DNA of 64,000 nucleotides from Commensalibacter papalotli (GTDB taxonomy: Bacteria > Pseudomonadota > Alphaproteobacteria > Acetobacterales > Acetobacteraceae). The stretch covers positions 248,001 through 312,000 of the forward strand of contig NZ_CAMXCI010000002.1 in the NCBI RefSeq assembly GCF_947179115.1, in the 5' to 3' direction. The notes beneath the pieces are model-generated. The model had not been told where the DNA came from. It worked only from the letters and a program-made list of their open reading frames with translations, and made no database searches. Position numbers and translations under genes: made by a program. Positions 27,843-35,628 of the stretch are shown here, piece by piece. Numbering within the stretch: the first letter of the stretch is position 1; each line of letters begins with the position of its first letter.

Positions 27843-28061
27843 ATGGAAGATTATTTTTTATTAAAAAGCTTATCTCATGCTTTAATTGCATTACTACTAG
27901 GTATTATTTTAACTTTTACAGATCTTGTGTATATAGCAATGCATATTTATGTAGATGGTTATTCTTTGACTATTCCAATTATTCTAACAATTATAGGAAT
28001 TGTTTTAATTGCTTGGTCGAGTTATCGGATTGCAATTATGGGGCGTGATAACGAAATATAA
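27843..28061 (+). CDS. Small two-helix membrane protein, unknown
   Basis: A 72-residue protein with two hydrophobic helices (about residues 10-33 and 41-60), an acidic N-terminus and a basic/polar end (YRIAIMGRDNEI). AAAAGG lies shortly before ATG 27843. I do not recognise a family. It sits alone between DUF475 and the convergent NodT-like gene. The stop codon lies within the loop of an inverted repeat. It is plausible as a gene because of the ribosome binding site and clean helical pattern, but unproven. Confidence 0.5.
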   Translation: MEDYFLLKSLSHALIALLLGIILTFTDLVYIAMHIYVDGYSLTIPIILTIIGIVLIAWSSYRIAIMGRDNEI

Positions 28062-28070
28062 TCGTTATCA
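28046..28070. terminator. Inverted repeat between convergent genes, possible bidirectional terminator
   Basis: TGATAACG (28046-28053) pairs with CGTTATCA (28063-28070) across nine A/T bases that include the stop codon of the small membrane gene. It is seven bases from the end of the convergent efflux gene. No long T-run follows on either strand, so terminator function is uncertain. Confidence 0.35.
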
Positions 28071-28076
28071 GTGCTG

Positions 28077-29585
28077 TTATTGTTTAATAGCCTTTGCCCA
28101 TATATTTTGTTGTTCCAAAGTAACCGGCAGTTCTGTTTTAGTGATATCCACTCCTTGCCATCCTGCACCTAATGCAGTGAATAAGTTAACAGCATCTTGG
28201 AAGCGATCTAAAATTGCAACTGCTTCTGCATTGGCAGCTGTGGTAGCTGTTCTTTGAGAGGTAAGAACGTCCAAATATCCTGTCAAACCCGCTTTATAAA
28301 GTTTTTGAGCGCGCTCTAAAGCTAATTGGCTGCTTAACTTTGATTTGTGCAACAGTTCTACATGCTCTGAATCATCACCCCATGCCGCGATGACATCTTC
28401 AACTTCTTTCAGAGCGTTTAGGATGGTTTGGCGATATTGTAACCTTGCTGCTTCTGCATCAGCTTGCGCACCTTTAACCTGGGCACTTAAACGACCACCA
28501 TGTAATCCTGGAATGGACATGTTAATAAAGCTGCTTGATACTAAGCTGGCAATGTTAGCCATTTGACTGGTAAAAGAAGTCGTCGGCATTGCGCTCATAT
28601 CAATAGAGAATTGTGGATAGAGTTGAGAAACCGCAACACCAATATTAGCTGTAGCCATTGCGTATTGCCGCTCTGCCATTCTAACGTCAGGACGGTTGGC
28701 AAGGGCAATGGAGGGTATAGAGGGTGGATAAGGAGGAAGATCAGGCTGAGGTTTTTCTTCTTTAAGTAAAGCCTCGGTTGTTCCTGGAACTTGCCCAATC
28801 AGAACGTCAATGGCATGTGTAATTTGTGTAATGCTGGTTTTAATTGGCTCTCTGGATGCTCTTTGAGCTTCCAACTCGGCCTGAGCTTGCGCTGTGCTTA
28901 GTGTTGTACCAGTACCTTCAAGATATTGTTTTTGGGCTAAATTGTAAACATATTGAGCAATAGCAACATTTTCATCTGCAATTCTAAGGCGAAGTTGCAT
29001 ATTGCGTAACGTTACGTAATTATTTGCCAATTGAGAAAGCATCGTTAATAAAATAGAGCGTCTTTCTTCAATAGAAACTTTAACAGCTTCTTCTTGAGAT
29101 TGAACCATACGCCTTATTTGTCCAAAAGCATCAATCTGCCAACTGAAAGTGGCGCCATAACGTCTGATAGCAGCGTTATTCGCATTACCGTTTTGTGCAA
29201 TGGTTTGCGATGTTGTATAGGAAGTTGTTTGATAGCCATATCCTGCAGAGCCATCTAATTGCGGGTACCAACTGGCTGCATTTTTATCTCTTAAGGCCTG
29301 AGCCGATAAGATACGTTGCCCCGCCGTTTTAAGATCATAGTTATTATTGATGGCTTCTTCAACAAGGTGGTTTAACAACGGATCATGAAATTGTTCCCAC
29401 CAACGTTTCATATCATTGGTTGCTTGAGCAATTTGTTCCGCGGTAGCAGGTTTTTTCCAAACTTTTTCTGTCCATTGGTCTGGGATCTTCATGTGATCTC
29501 GACGAAAATCAGGGCCGACTGTACATGCTGCTAATCCACATAAAAGAACAATTGGCGTTGTATAACGAAGAAATTGTTTATACAT
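28077..29585 (-). CDS. Outer-membrane efflux lipoprotein (NodT/OprM-like, TolC family)
   Basis: A 502-residue protein starting MYKQFLRYTTPIVLLCGLAAC, with a lipobox LAAC at about residue 21 followed by TVGPDFRR, typical of NodT/CusC lipoproteins. Two OEP repeats are visible, with coiled segments around LRSAQALRDKN-like and LSSQLALERAQKLYKAGLTG. It should form the outer-membrane channel of a tripartite pump with the HlyD protein encoded just upstream; the longer HlyD frame end and this gene are nearly contiguous. ATG 29585 was chosen because it gives a proper lipoprotein signal; an in-frame start at 29618 adds 11 residues. Confidence 0.9.
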   Translation of the reverse strand: MYKQFLRYTTPIVLLCGLAACTVGPDFRRDHMKIPDQWTEKVWKKPATAEQIAQATNDMKRWWEQFHDPLLNHLVEEAINNNYDLKTAGQRILSAQALRDKNAASWYPQLDGSAGYGYQTTSYTTSQTIAQNGNANNAAIRRYGATFSWQIDAFGQIRRMVQSQEEAVKVSIEERRSILLTMLSQLANNYVTLRNMQLRLRIADENVAIAQYVYNLAQKQYLEGTGTTLSTAQAQAELEAQRASREPIKTSITQITHAIDVLIGQVPGTTEALLKEEKPQPDLPPYPPSIPSIALANRPDVRMAERQYAMATANIGVAVSQLYPQFSIDMSAMPTTSFTSQMANIASLVSSSFINMSIPGLHGGRLSAQVKGAQADAEAARLQYRQTILNALKEVEDVIAAWGDDSEHVELLHKSKLSSQLALERAQKLYKAGLTGYLDVLTSQRTATTAANAEAVAILDRFQDAVNLFTALGAGWQGVDITKTELPVTLEQQNIWAKAIKQ

Positions 29586-29596
29586 AAAATTGTTCC

Positions 29597-30508
29597 TTAT
29601 AAATGATTTTGCAACCATGAGGCCAAAATACCTCTGCGCCCTTTGGTTTCAGGGCCAATACTGACGGTTGCAGTCATACCAGCAGACAAGTGCATAGTAT
29701 CAGGAACATGATCAATATGAATTCTAACGGGAATACGTTGGGCTAATCTGACCCAAGTAAAGATTGGGTTAACATTTTGCAATCCAAAAGCATCCGTATC
29801 AGCATTGGCATCATTAATACCGCGAGCAATACTGACTACATGCCCAGGCAGAATTTGTTTATATCCCATTAATTTGATCCGGGCGACGTCACCTACGTGA
29901 ATACCCCACATCTTGGTTTCTTCAAAATATCCATAAACCCAAAAAGAATCGGCATCGACAACTGATAAATAGGATTGTCCTGTACTGACGTAATCCCCAA
30001 CCCGTAAGTTCAAGTTGGTAATATAGCCATTAACAGGCGAGTACAAAATAGAGCGCTGCAAATTCAATTTAGCTTCGTCTAATGAAGCTTTTGCACTATC
30101 AACGCTGGCCTGCGCGGTTGCAACTTTAGTATTAAAATCTTCTTTTTCTTCAGTTGATACGATGCCTTCAAGCCCTTTACGACGCATTGCGTTACGACGT
30201 TGTAAGGTTAGGTTTGCTTCTGCATTTTCCAAGCTTGCCTGTGCTTGCTGAATAGCAATCCTGAAACGTGCAGGATCAATAATAAATAAAGGCTCGCCTT
30301 TACGGACATATTGGTTATCTTTAACAGGAACTTGAACAACAGTCCCAGCAACTTCGGGGGCGATTTTAACAACATAAACCCTGACCCGTCCGTCACGTGT
30401 CCATGGGGCAATCATATACGTATCCCAAAGGGTAACCCCTAGAATAATGGCAATGATAACAACAATAAGTGTTAAACTGATACGGATGATATTGCTAAGA
30501 GAAAACAT
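29597..30508 (-). CDS. HlyD/AaeA-type membrane fusion protein
   Basis: A 303-residue periplasmic adaptor. One N-terminal transmembrane helix (about residues 9-29) is followed by a lipoyl-like half motif (VAGTVVQVPVKDNQYVRKGE), a long coiled-coil hairpin (about 75-150, rich in Ala/Gln) and the second half (SPVNGYITNLNLRVGDYVS). This matches AaeA/EmrA-type adaptors of FUSC-linked pumps. It sits between a DUF1656 gene and the outer-membrane channel gene, the normal order of AaeXA-type loci. The substrate is unknown; aromatic acids are the precedent in E. coli. Confidence 0.9.
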   Translation of the reverse strand: MFSLSNIIRISLTLIVVIIAIILGVTLWDTYMIAPWTRDGRVRVYVVKIAPEVAGTVVQVPVKDNQYVRKGEPLFIIDPARFRIAIQQAQASLENAEANLTLQRRNAMRRKGLEGIVSTEEKEDFNTKVATAQASVDSAKASLDEAKLNLQRSILYSPVNGYITNLNLRVGDYVSTGQSYLSVVDADSFWVYGYFEETKMWGIHVGDVARIKLMGYKQILPGHVVSIARGINDANADTDAFGLQNVNPIFTWVRLAQRIPVRIHIDHVPDTMHLSAGMTATVSIGPETKGRRGILASWLQNHL

Positions 30509-30541
30509 GATATAGGATCAAAACTTATAGGAATAAAAGGG

Positions 30542-30736
30542 TTATACGTAAAGAATAAGCAAACATAGAATACAAAAATATAAGGCTACTTCAAACAAAG
30601 CAAGGTGCCAAAACATTTTTATTAAACCCGTTCTCCATAAAATAGAGCGTATAATCATTGTCACCACCAAGGCAAGCAATGCGTATACAATAAAAGGGGC
30701 AATAAAAATGCCAAAAAAATCAAATTCTGCGATCAT
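30542..30736 (-). CDS. DUF1656 (AaeX-like) small membrane protein
   Basis: A 64-residue protein beginning MIAEFDFFGIFIAPFIVYAL, with two hydrophobic helices and the family's Glu-Phe-Asp start. DUF1656/AaeX proteins are almost always encoded beside HlyD-type adaptors and a FUSC transporter. The adaptor is 33 bases downstream. The start overlaps an upstream hypothetical frame by four bases. Confidence 0.85.
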   Translation of the reverse strand: MIAEFDFFGIFIAPFIVYALLALVVTMIIRSILWRTGLIKMFWHLALFEVALYFCILCLLILYV

Positions 30737-31047
30737 TTCATAGGAACTAACAGGGTATTTTTATGGTTTTTTATAATATGAATTATTTCAAAAAAAGTAA
30801 GAATACAGTTTACAGACAACGTAACATAAGAAAAGAAGATAACTACGATAGAGGAAGTAATAGATAATAATCTACATACCTTTACTAGCAAAGATAATTG
30901 AAAAAAACTTGCGATAAGATTATGTATAAAAGACATAAGAAGCATCATAAAACTGTTTCGATATATCTGTTTTTTTAAAAGGTGCAGATATATATTCCAT
31001 TTTTCTAAATATACTATGCGAATAAGTCTTTGTTCTTTTTCAGTCAA
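30733..31047 (-). CDS. Hypothetical hydrophobic protein at the position expected for FUSC
   Basis: A 104-residue open frame starting at TTG 31047, with a basic N-terminal part and two or three hydrophobic helices (about residues 30-52, 58-90). It overlaps the DUF1656 start by four bases (ATGA), which suggests coupling, but the ribosome binding site is poor and no family is recognised. In related loci this position is held by a large FUSC (AaeB-like) transporter; this frame is far too short and shows no FUSC motifs. It may be a remnant, a lineage-specific small protein, or not a gene. Confidence 0.3.
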   Translation of the reverse strand: MTEKEQRLIRIVYLEKWNIYLHLLKKQIYRNSFMMLLMSFIHNLIASFFQLSLLVKVCRLLSITSSIVVIFFSYVTLSVNCILTFFEIIHIIKNHKNTLLVPMK

Positions 31048-31080
31048 GAGATTTTCATCACTTTTAGTTAATTAATTGAC

Positions 31081-32019
31081 TTATTGTTTTGTTAAATGAA
31101 GCCACTCATCAAATATTTCATCTAAAGAAACAGAAGATTGTTGAGGGGAGATGGATTCCTGTGGAATGCTTGTATGCCATATGCGATGTTTTGGATTAGA
31201 AGTGGAAAATGGATGTAAAGGATGTGTTTTTAGTAAATCATTAATCATTTTAATTCGATGTGTCTGTATAGTAACAGGAATACTTAATACAATGGGACTT
31301 TCAACGGTATTTTGATGTTGAAATTGAAAGTGTGATAATGGGTGCTGTTGTTGAAACGCATTGATACTTAGGACAGAGGCGCTGGTCATTAATACTTGGT
31401 TTTTATATAATAAAAAATTAGCTTCATTGGGAGTTGTCCACCAAACAATATAAGGACGAAGCTGATTTAATTTTTTGAAAGCGCGTAGAATCCCCGATGG
31501 GGTCGATAAAACCTCTATAACATCCTCAGAAGAGACCCCATCAGCTAATAGCGCGATGGATAAAGCACTAAGTGCGTCTTTTTGTAATCCTCTTTTTCCT
31601 GGATATTGTGTGATATTCCAGAAATCTTTCCAAGTAGGGTTAAAATGTAATTTTTGTGTATCCCATGCAAGAGCAATATGATCAGTGAATGTTTGAAAAT
31701 CACATTGTTTATTATTAGACGATAGTAAATCATCATGAAGAGGTATTAGTAATCCTAGATTACATGCCTGTTCTGCTGTTTTTTTGTTTAATAGCAAAAG
31801 ATCTATAATTTTATTATTTAATGAAAGTGCTTGTTGTAGTGTCTGAATATTACCATCCCAAGTGATGAAATGATATCTGTTTGAATATTTTTTAAAATAA
31901 AATTGATAACCATTTAATACACCTAAACTCGCTCTTTTTTCTCTGGTATTTCCAAAGCAAAAAGAAGGGGTTAATATTATTGAAACTAAAAATAAAAGCA
32001 AAAATCGAGATGAGAACAT
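31081..32019 (-). CDS. Orphan periplasmic solute-binding protein (spermidine/iron-type)
   Basis: A 312-residue exported protein with a signal peptide (about residues 4-23). The fold pattern of family-1 extracellular binding proteins is visible: LLLLNKKTAEQACNLGLLIPL, HIALAWDTQKL, and PTWKDFWNITQYPGKRGL, which resembles the SWADLWDPKKFPGKR block of polyamine/Fe binding proteins. WWTTPNEANFLLYKNQVLM follows. No permease or ATPase gene is adjacent, so it either serves a transporter elsewhere or has another role. The ligand is unknown. Confidence 0.75.
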   Translation of the reverse strand: MFSSRFLLLFLVSIILTPSFCFGNTREKRASLGVLNGYQFYFKKYSNRYHFITWDGNIQTLQQALSLNNKIIDLLLLNKKTAEQACNLGLLIPLHDDLLSSNNKQCDFQTFTDHIALAWDTQKLHFNPTWKDFWNITQYPGKRGLQKDALSALSIALLADGVSSEDVIEVLSTPSGILRAFKKLNQLRPYIVWWTTPNEANFLLYKNQVLMTSASVLSINAFQQQHPLSHFQFQHQNTVESPIVLSIPVTIQTHRIKMINDLLKTHPLHPFSTSNPKHRIWHTSIPQESISPQQSSVSLDEIFDEWLHLTKQ

Positions 32020-32230
32020 GTAAAGTTTATAAATATTACGTGAAAATAATTTTTAAACTATAAATTGTTTATGTTAGTATGTAAAATTAATTTATAAAAA
32101 AACAAAGAAACATTCATTTTTTATATATAAATTATTAAAATATAGTTATACTAGGTTCGTAAGATAATTGTAATGAGTGTTTTGTTGTAAGTAATTGAGA
32201 TTTTCAGTATTCAATATAAAGGAAACGGCA

Positions 32231-32512
32231 ATGTTTTTTAGTAAAAAAGATAAGAAAAAAGTGGCTGCATTGCAAAAAAATGCACAAGAAGAAATCAAAT
32301 CTTTGAAAAATCAAGTTGAAGAGTTGCTAAATGATCGTGTAACACCAGCAATTGTTCAAGCAGCGGATAAAGCTGATCAGGTTGTTCACAATACAAAAGA
32401 AATGACCGATCATCAAATTAAGCACGTTTCTGATAAAGTTCAATCAAAGCCTTTAATTGCTATTGTTCTATCTATTGTCATTGGGTATTTATTAGGAAGA
32501 GTTATTCGTTAA
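32231..32512 (+). CDS. DUF883/ElaB-YqjD-like membrane-anchored protein
   Basis: A 93-residue protein with a basic N-terminus (MFFSKKDKKK), a charged amphipathic helix (about residues 12-70) and one C-terminal membrane helix ending GYLLGRVIR. This is the ElaB/YqjD pattern, whose E. coli members tether ribosomes to the inner membrane in stationary phase. AAAGGA before ATG 32231 fixes the start. An in-frame TTG at 32195 would add 12 residues. A holin-like partner gene follows after 33 bases. Confidence 0.8.
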   Translation: MFFSKKDKKKVAALQKNAQEEIKSLKNQVEELLNDRVTPAIVQAADKADQVVHNTKEMTDHQIKHVSDKVQSKPLIAIVLSIVIGYLLGRVIR

Positions 32513-32545
32513 TTTCATCCTAATTAGAAAGTGATTTTAAAAACC

Positions 32546-32977
32546 ATGAAGATTGCTGAATACGGTAAGGCCGCAGTCGATGCTGAGGTTATGCTTCTTA
32601 AGAAAAAGTCAATTAGAATTAGCAAGCAAGTTATTTTATGTTTGGTTGGAGCCCTTTTTGGTTTATTTGCTTTGATTTCTATTCATGCCGTTGTGGCAGC
32701 ACTTTGTTTGAGTTTGCTTCATACAGGATTTTTGGGAACATCTTTAATTGTTTTTGCTTTTGATCTTGTATGTATGTTGCTTTTATTTTTGTGCGCATTC
32801 AGACAAAGAATTGGTGAAGCAGAGATTGAGGCAAAAATTGTTCGTAATCATAATTTAAAAGAATTACGGAATTCGTTGGCTATTACAGCATTAATAGGTG
32901 CACTTAGTGGTCCTTTAGGTGGTTATCTACGAGGATTTATTTGGCAATTTATTAAAAAAATATTTGGAAAAAGTTAA
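32546..32977 (+). CDS. Phage-holin-like (YqjE/DUF1469) membrane protein
   Basis: A 143-residue protein with two adjacent hydrophobic helices (about residues 28-56 and 62-88), charged flanks and a C-terminal hydrophobic stretch (about 107-130). The layout fits the YqjE/holin-superfamily proteins that are paired with DUF883/YqjD genes. It is a chromosomal stress-type membrane protein by context and no phage genes are nearby. ATG 32546 was chosen over GTG 32531. Confidence 0.7.
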   Translation: MKIAEYGKAAVDAEVMLLKKKSIRISKQVILCLVGALFGLFALISIHAVVAALCLSLLHTGFLGTSLIVFAFDLVCMLLLFLCAFRQRIGEAEIEAKIVRNHNLKELRNSLAITALIGALSGPLGGYLRGFIWQFIKKIFGKS

Positions 32978-32985
32978 TTCTTAAC

Positions 32986-33024
32986 GAGTATTATTGAGGT
33001 TATAAAGTAACCTTAATAATACTC
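32986..33024. repeat. 17-bp inverted repeat between holin-like gene and ctrA-like gene
   Basis: Arm 32986-33002 pairs with 33008-33024 over 17 positions with a single G-T wobble, leaving the five-base loop TAAAG. No T-run follows, so it is either a rho-independent-like stem of an unusual kind, an mRNA-stabilising 3' hairpin, or an operator for the ctrA-like gene starting about 105 bases later. Confidence 0.85.
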
Positions 33025-33129
33025 TATAAATAATAGATTCATATTTATTATAACTTTATTAAGTTTTAATTGATTTATTTTCAACCTATGGTAGTAATTA
33101 ATTATAAAGAACTATCTGGAGTAGATATA

Positions 33130-33840
33130 ATGCATGTTCTTCTTATGGGCGAAATATTTTTTTCCGAACATGATTTCTATCAAGAGTTGAAGGCAACTGG
33201 TTTTTCTATCGATCGTGTCGGATATGATCCACAGATTTTGTCAGCCTCTCGGTTTTATGATTATGATATGATTATTGTTGAGCTAGATGCTTTAGACAAG
33301 CAGTTTTTCGCGACAATTAAGTTGTTAAGATCAATCAATGATAAACTGCCTATGCTTGTTGTCTCTAAAAAAGCAGACGTAGAATTAAAAGTGCAAGCAT
33401 TTCAAGCTGGAGTCGATGATTATGTTGTTATCCCTTTTGCGACGCAAGAGTTATTAGCTCGGTGTAAGGCTGTTTTAAGACGCTCAGATAAAGTTGTTGC
33501 TGATCGTATTATTAAGGTTGATCAATTACAGATCAATTTAGAAACACGTGAAGTTTTCGTGAATGGTAATATTGTTCGTCTAACGGGTAAAGAATATGCC
33601 ATTTTAGAAATGTTGATTTTAAGACGTGGTGTTTTAATTAGTAAAATAACAATTTTAAATTATTTATATCCTGAGGGTGTAGACGAGCCAGATATGAAAA
33701 TTATTGATGTTTTTGTTTGTAAGCTTAGAAAAAAGCTACAAAATGCTGGTGCAGGAGATTTGATTTCAACCATGTGGGGGCAGGGCTATATTTTCCGTCA
33801 ATCTAACCCTGCTGTAAAAGATAATTTGCATCAAGCATAA
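33130..33840 (+). CDS. CtrA-family regulator with degenerate receiver domain
   Basis: A 236-residue OmpR/PhoB-type protein. The C-terminal winged helix (about residues 128-228) closely follows CtrA: RLTGKEYAILEMLILRRG, EPDMKIIDVFVCKLRKKL and WGQGYIF. The receiver aligns to CtrA without gaps but lacks the phosphorylation apparatus. The acidic E7-D8-D9 is G7-E8-I9, the acceptor Asp51 is Glu51 and the conserved Lys101 is Ile101, while Ser79 is retained. So it probably acts without phosphorylation, perhaps as a constitutively active-like form. ATG 33130 aligns with the CtrA start; a TTG at 33070 would add 20 residues. It is convergent with NAD kinase (three bases). Confidence 0.88.
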   Translation: MHVLLMGEIFFSEHDFYQELKATGFSIDRVGYDPQILSASRFYDYDMIIVELDALDKQFFATIKLLRSINDKLPMLVVSKKADVELKVQAFQAGVDDYVVIPFATQELLARCKAVLRRSDKVVADRIIKVDQLQINLETREVFVNGNIVRLTGKEYAILEMLILRRGVLISKITILNYLYPEGVDEPDMKIIDVFVCKLRKKLQNAGAGDLISTMWGQGYIFRQSNPAVKDNLHQA

Positions 33841-33843
33841 TTA

Positions 33844-34632
33844 TTAAGCAGTAAATTGTTCTGCTACAATCCTATCGGATAATTCATGTCCTGGATTAAA
33901 TAAAATCTGAGATTTGATATATCGATTTTCTCTGACAAAAACTTTGGTAACATCTCTTATTTCTGTAAAGTCAGCAACAGCTGCAATAGGACGCTTTTGT
34001 TCTTCAATTGTTAAAAATTGAATTGAAGTATTAGATGGTAATAATGCCCCTCTCCATCGACGAGGGCGGAAAGGACAGATAGGTGTTAATGGTAAAAGGC
34101 CTGAGTTAAGCGGAACAATAGGGCCATGTGCTGATAAGTTGTAAGCTGTTGACCCGGCTGGAGTTGATACAATAATGCCATCACAAATTAACTCAGATAA
34201 TCTTATTTCATCATTAGTTATAATTTGAATTTTTGCAGCCTGCCTCGTTTGTCGATAAAGGAAAATATCATTAAAGGCTAATGCTGTATGTGTTTTCCCG
34301 TCTGCCGTATAAGCGGTCATCGATAAAGGATGCAGACAGGTTGGTTGGGCTTCATGTAAAATAAGTGGCAAATCTTTTTCTAAGGTCACGATGGGATTGG
34401 TTAAAAAACCAACAGAGCCAAAATTAATACTATAAATAGGTATTTGATAATTCAGATAATTATGCAATGTTTCAAGCATAAAACCATCACCACCAATGCA
34501 AATGATGACTTCTGTATTATTAATATCTGAATTTCCATATTTTTTAATCAAGTTTCTTTTGTATTGTACCGCTTTTGGATTAGCTACAGATAAGAAATGT
34601 ATTTTTTTTGGTGGATCAATTGGTGGCCACAT
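33844..34632 (-). CDS. nadK: NAD kinase
   Basis: A 262-residue ATP-NAD kinase. The catalytic GGDG is at residues 47-50 (CIGGDGFMLETLH). Other blocks are YSINFGSVGFLTNP, AFNDIFLYR, and the CDGIIVSTPAGSTAYNLSAHG substrate segment (about residues 150-170). The length is normal for alphaproteobacterial NadK. It phosphorylates NAD to NADP in the cytosol. It stands alone; the 3' end meets the ctrA-like gene. Confidence 0.93.
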   Translation of the reverse strand: MWPPIDPPKKIHFLSVANPKAVQYKRNLIKKYGNSDINNTEVIICIGGDGFMLETLHNYLNYQIPIYSINFGSVGFLTNPIVTLEKDLPLILHEAQPTCLHPLSMTAYTADGKTHTALAFNDIFLYRQTRQAAKIQIITNDEIRLSELICDGIIVSTPAGSTAYNLSAHGPIVPLNSGLLPLTPICPFRPRRWRGALLPSNTSIQFLTIEEQKRPIAAVADFTEIRDVTKVFVRENRYIKSQILFNPGHELSDRIVAEQFTA

Positions 34633-35109
34633 AATATTTCCAAAATTAATTTAGATGAGTGCGTTATTATTTATATAAAGATATGTTGAACAAATGATTC
34701 TACAAAAAATATTTACAACGGAAAAACTATAATACTTAGTTTTTAAAATAATCATAGATAGGTAGACTAAATTAGTCCTTTTGGAAAGAAATAAAATATC
34801 AAAAACAAAAAATGATTATTAGGTATGGTTATTATTTATTAAGTCATTATAAATAACTAACTGTTACAAAATCTATTTGTAAGCACCGATAAAATACAAT
34901 TTATAGTTTTATTTTTCAACCTTTAGTAAATATAATAAATATTTTTAATGTATATTTTATTTTTGAGATAAGTAGATCAAATTAAACTAACTATACTTGA
35001 ATTTATTTTCCATTGCTGTTAATTATTAATTTATTAATATTCAGTTATTATTCAAATGAAATTTTTTTTTTGTTTAACAATTCTTTTCGCTATGAGAGTA
35101 AGTGTTTTT
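34633..35109. other. A+T-rich intergenic spacer
   Basis: About 480 bases between divergent nadK and the XRE regulator gene. It contains a small palindrome GACTAA-A-TTAGTC (34765-34777) followed by a short T-run, and half-sites resembling CAAC. No gene is supported. It presumably holds both promoters, but I cannot place them with confidence. Confidence 0.55.
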
Positions 35110-35622
35110 ATGACTACAAATCAAGAATCTCCGAATCTTCATTCGAAAGAAAATAATACGGACTCTAGTTCAATTGATAAAAGAGTCGGGGGGCGGATTC
35201 GTTTAAGAAGAAGATTGTTAGGATACTCTCAAGAAAAATTGGCTTTAGCCTTAGGGCTTTCTTTTCAGCAAGTTCAAAAATATGAAAAGGGCAGTAATCG
35301 TGTAGGTGCTTCAAGGCTGTTTGATATTGCACAAATATTACAAGTGCCTATTAATTTTTTCTTTGATGAGTTATTAAACCCTATTTATATAGAAGAAAAA
35401 ATATTACCTACAAACTCTACTTCTGCCGCTACAGCACAAGACGTAGAAAATATTATAGATGATACAATAGTTGATATGTCTTTATGTCATAATGAAAATA
35501 CTTTCGATTTGATGAATAATAAAGAAACGACAAACTTGTTAAAGGCTTATTATGCTATTCAAGAACCAGAAGTGCGTCAAAAACTTTTACATTTAATTCA
35601 TGTTATGGGTCATCAGAAATAA
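35110..35622 (+). CDS. XRE-family helix-turn-helix regulator (PraR-like)
   Basis: A 170-residue protein. The Cro/C1-type HTH (about residues 25-85) reads GGRIRLRRRLLGYSQEKLA then LGLSFQQVQKYEKGSNRVG and SRLFDIAQILQVPINFFFD. This is the strongly conserved alphaproteobacterial XRE group that includes Rhizobium PraR and related stationary-phase/biofilm regulators. The C-terminal part is acidic and ends in a helical LLKAYYAIQEPEVRQKLLHL. ATG 35110 is preferred; ATG 35092 and an upstream ATG at 35056 are in frame. Convergent with the phosphatase gene, six bases apart. Confidence 0.82.
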   Translation: MTTNQESPNLHSKENNTDSSSIDKRVGGRIRLRRRLLGYSQEKLALALGLSFQQVQKYEKGSNRVGASRLFDIAQILQVPINFFFDELLNPIYIEEKILPTNSTSAATAQDVENIIDDTIVDMSLCHNENTFDLMNNKETTNLLKAYYAIQEPEVRQKLLHLIHVMGHQK

Positions 35623-35628
35623 AACAAG

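Noticed and set aside
32546..32977. Holin-like protein as sign of a prophage
   Set aside because: It pairs with a DUF883/YqjD-like gene, a common chromosomal couple, and no phage structural, lysis or integrase gene is nearby.
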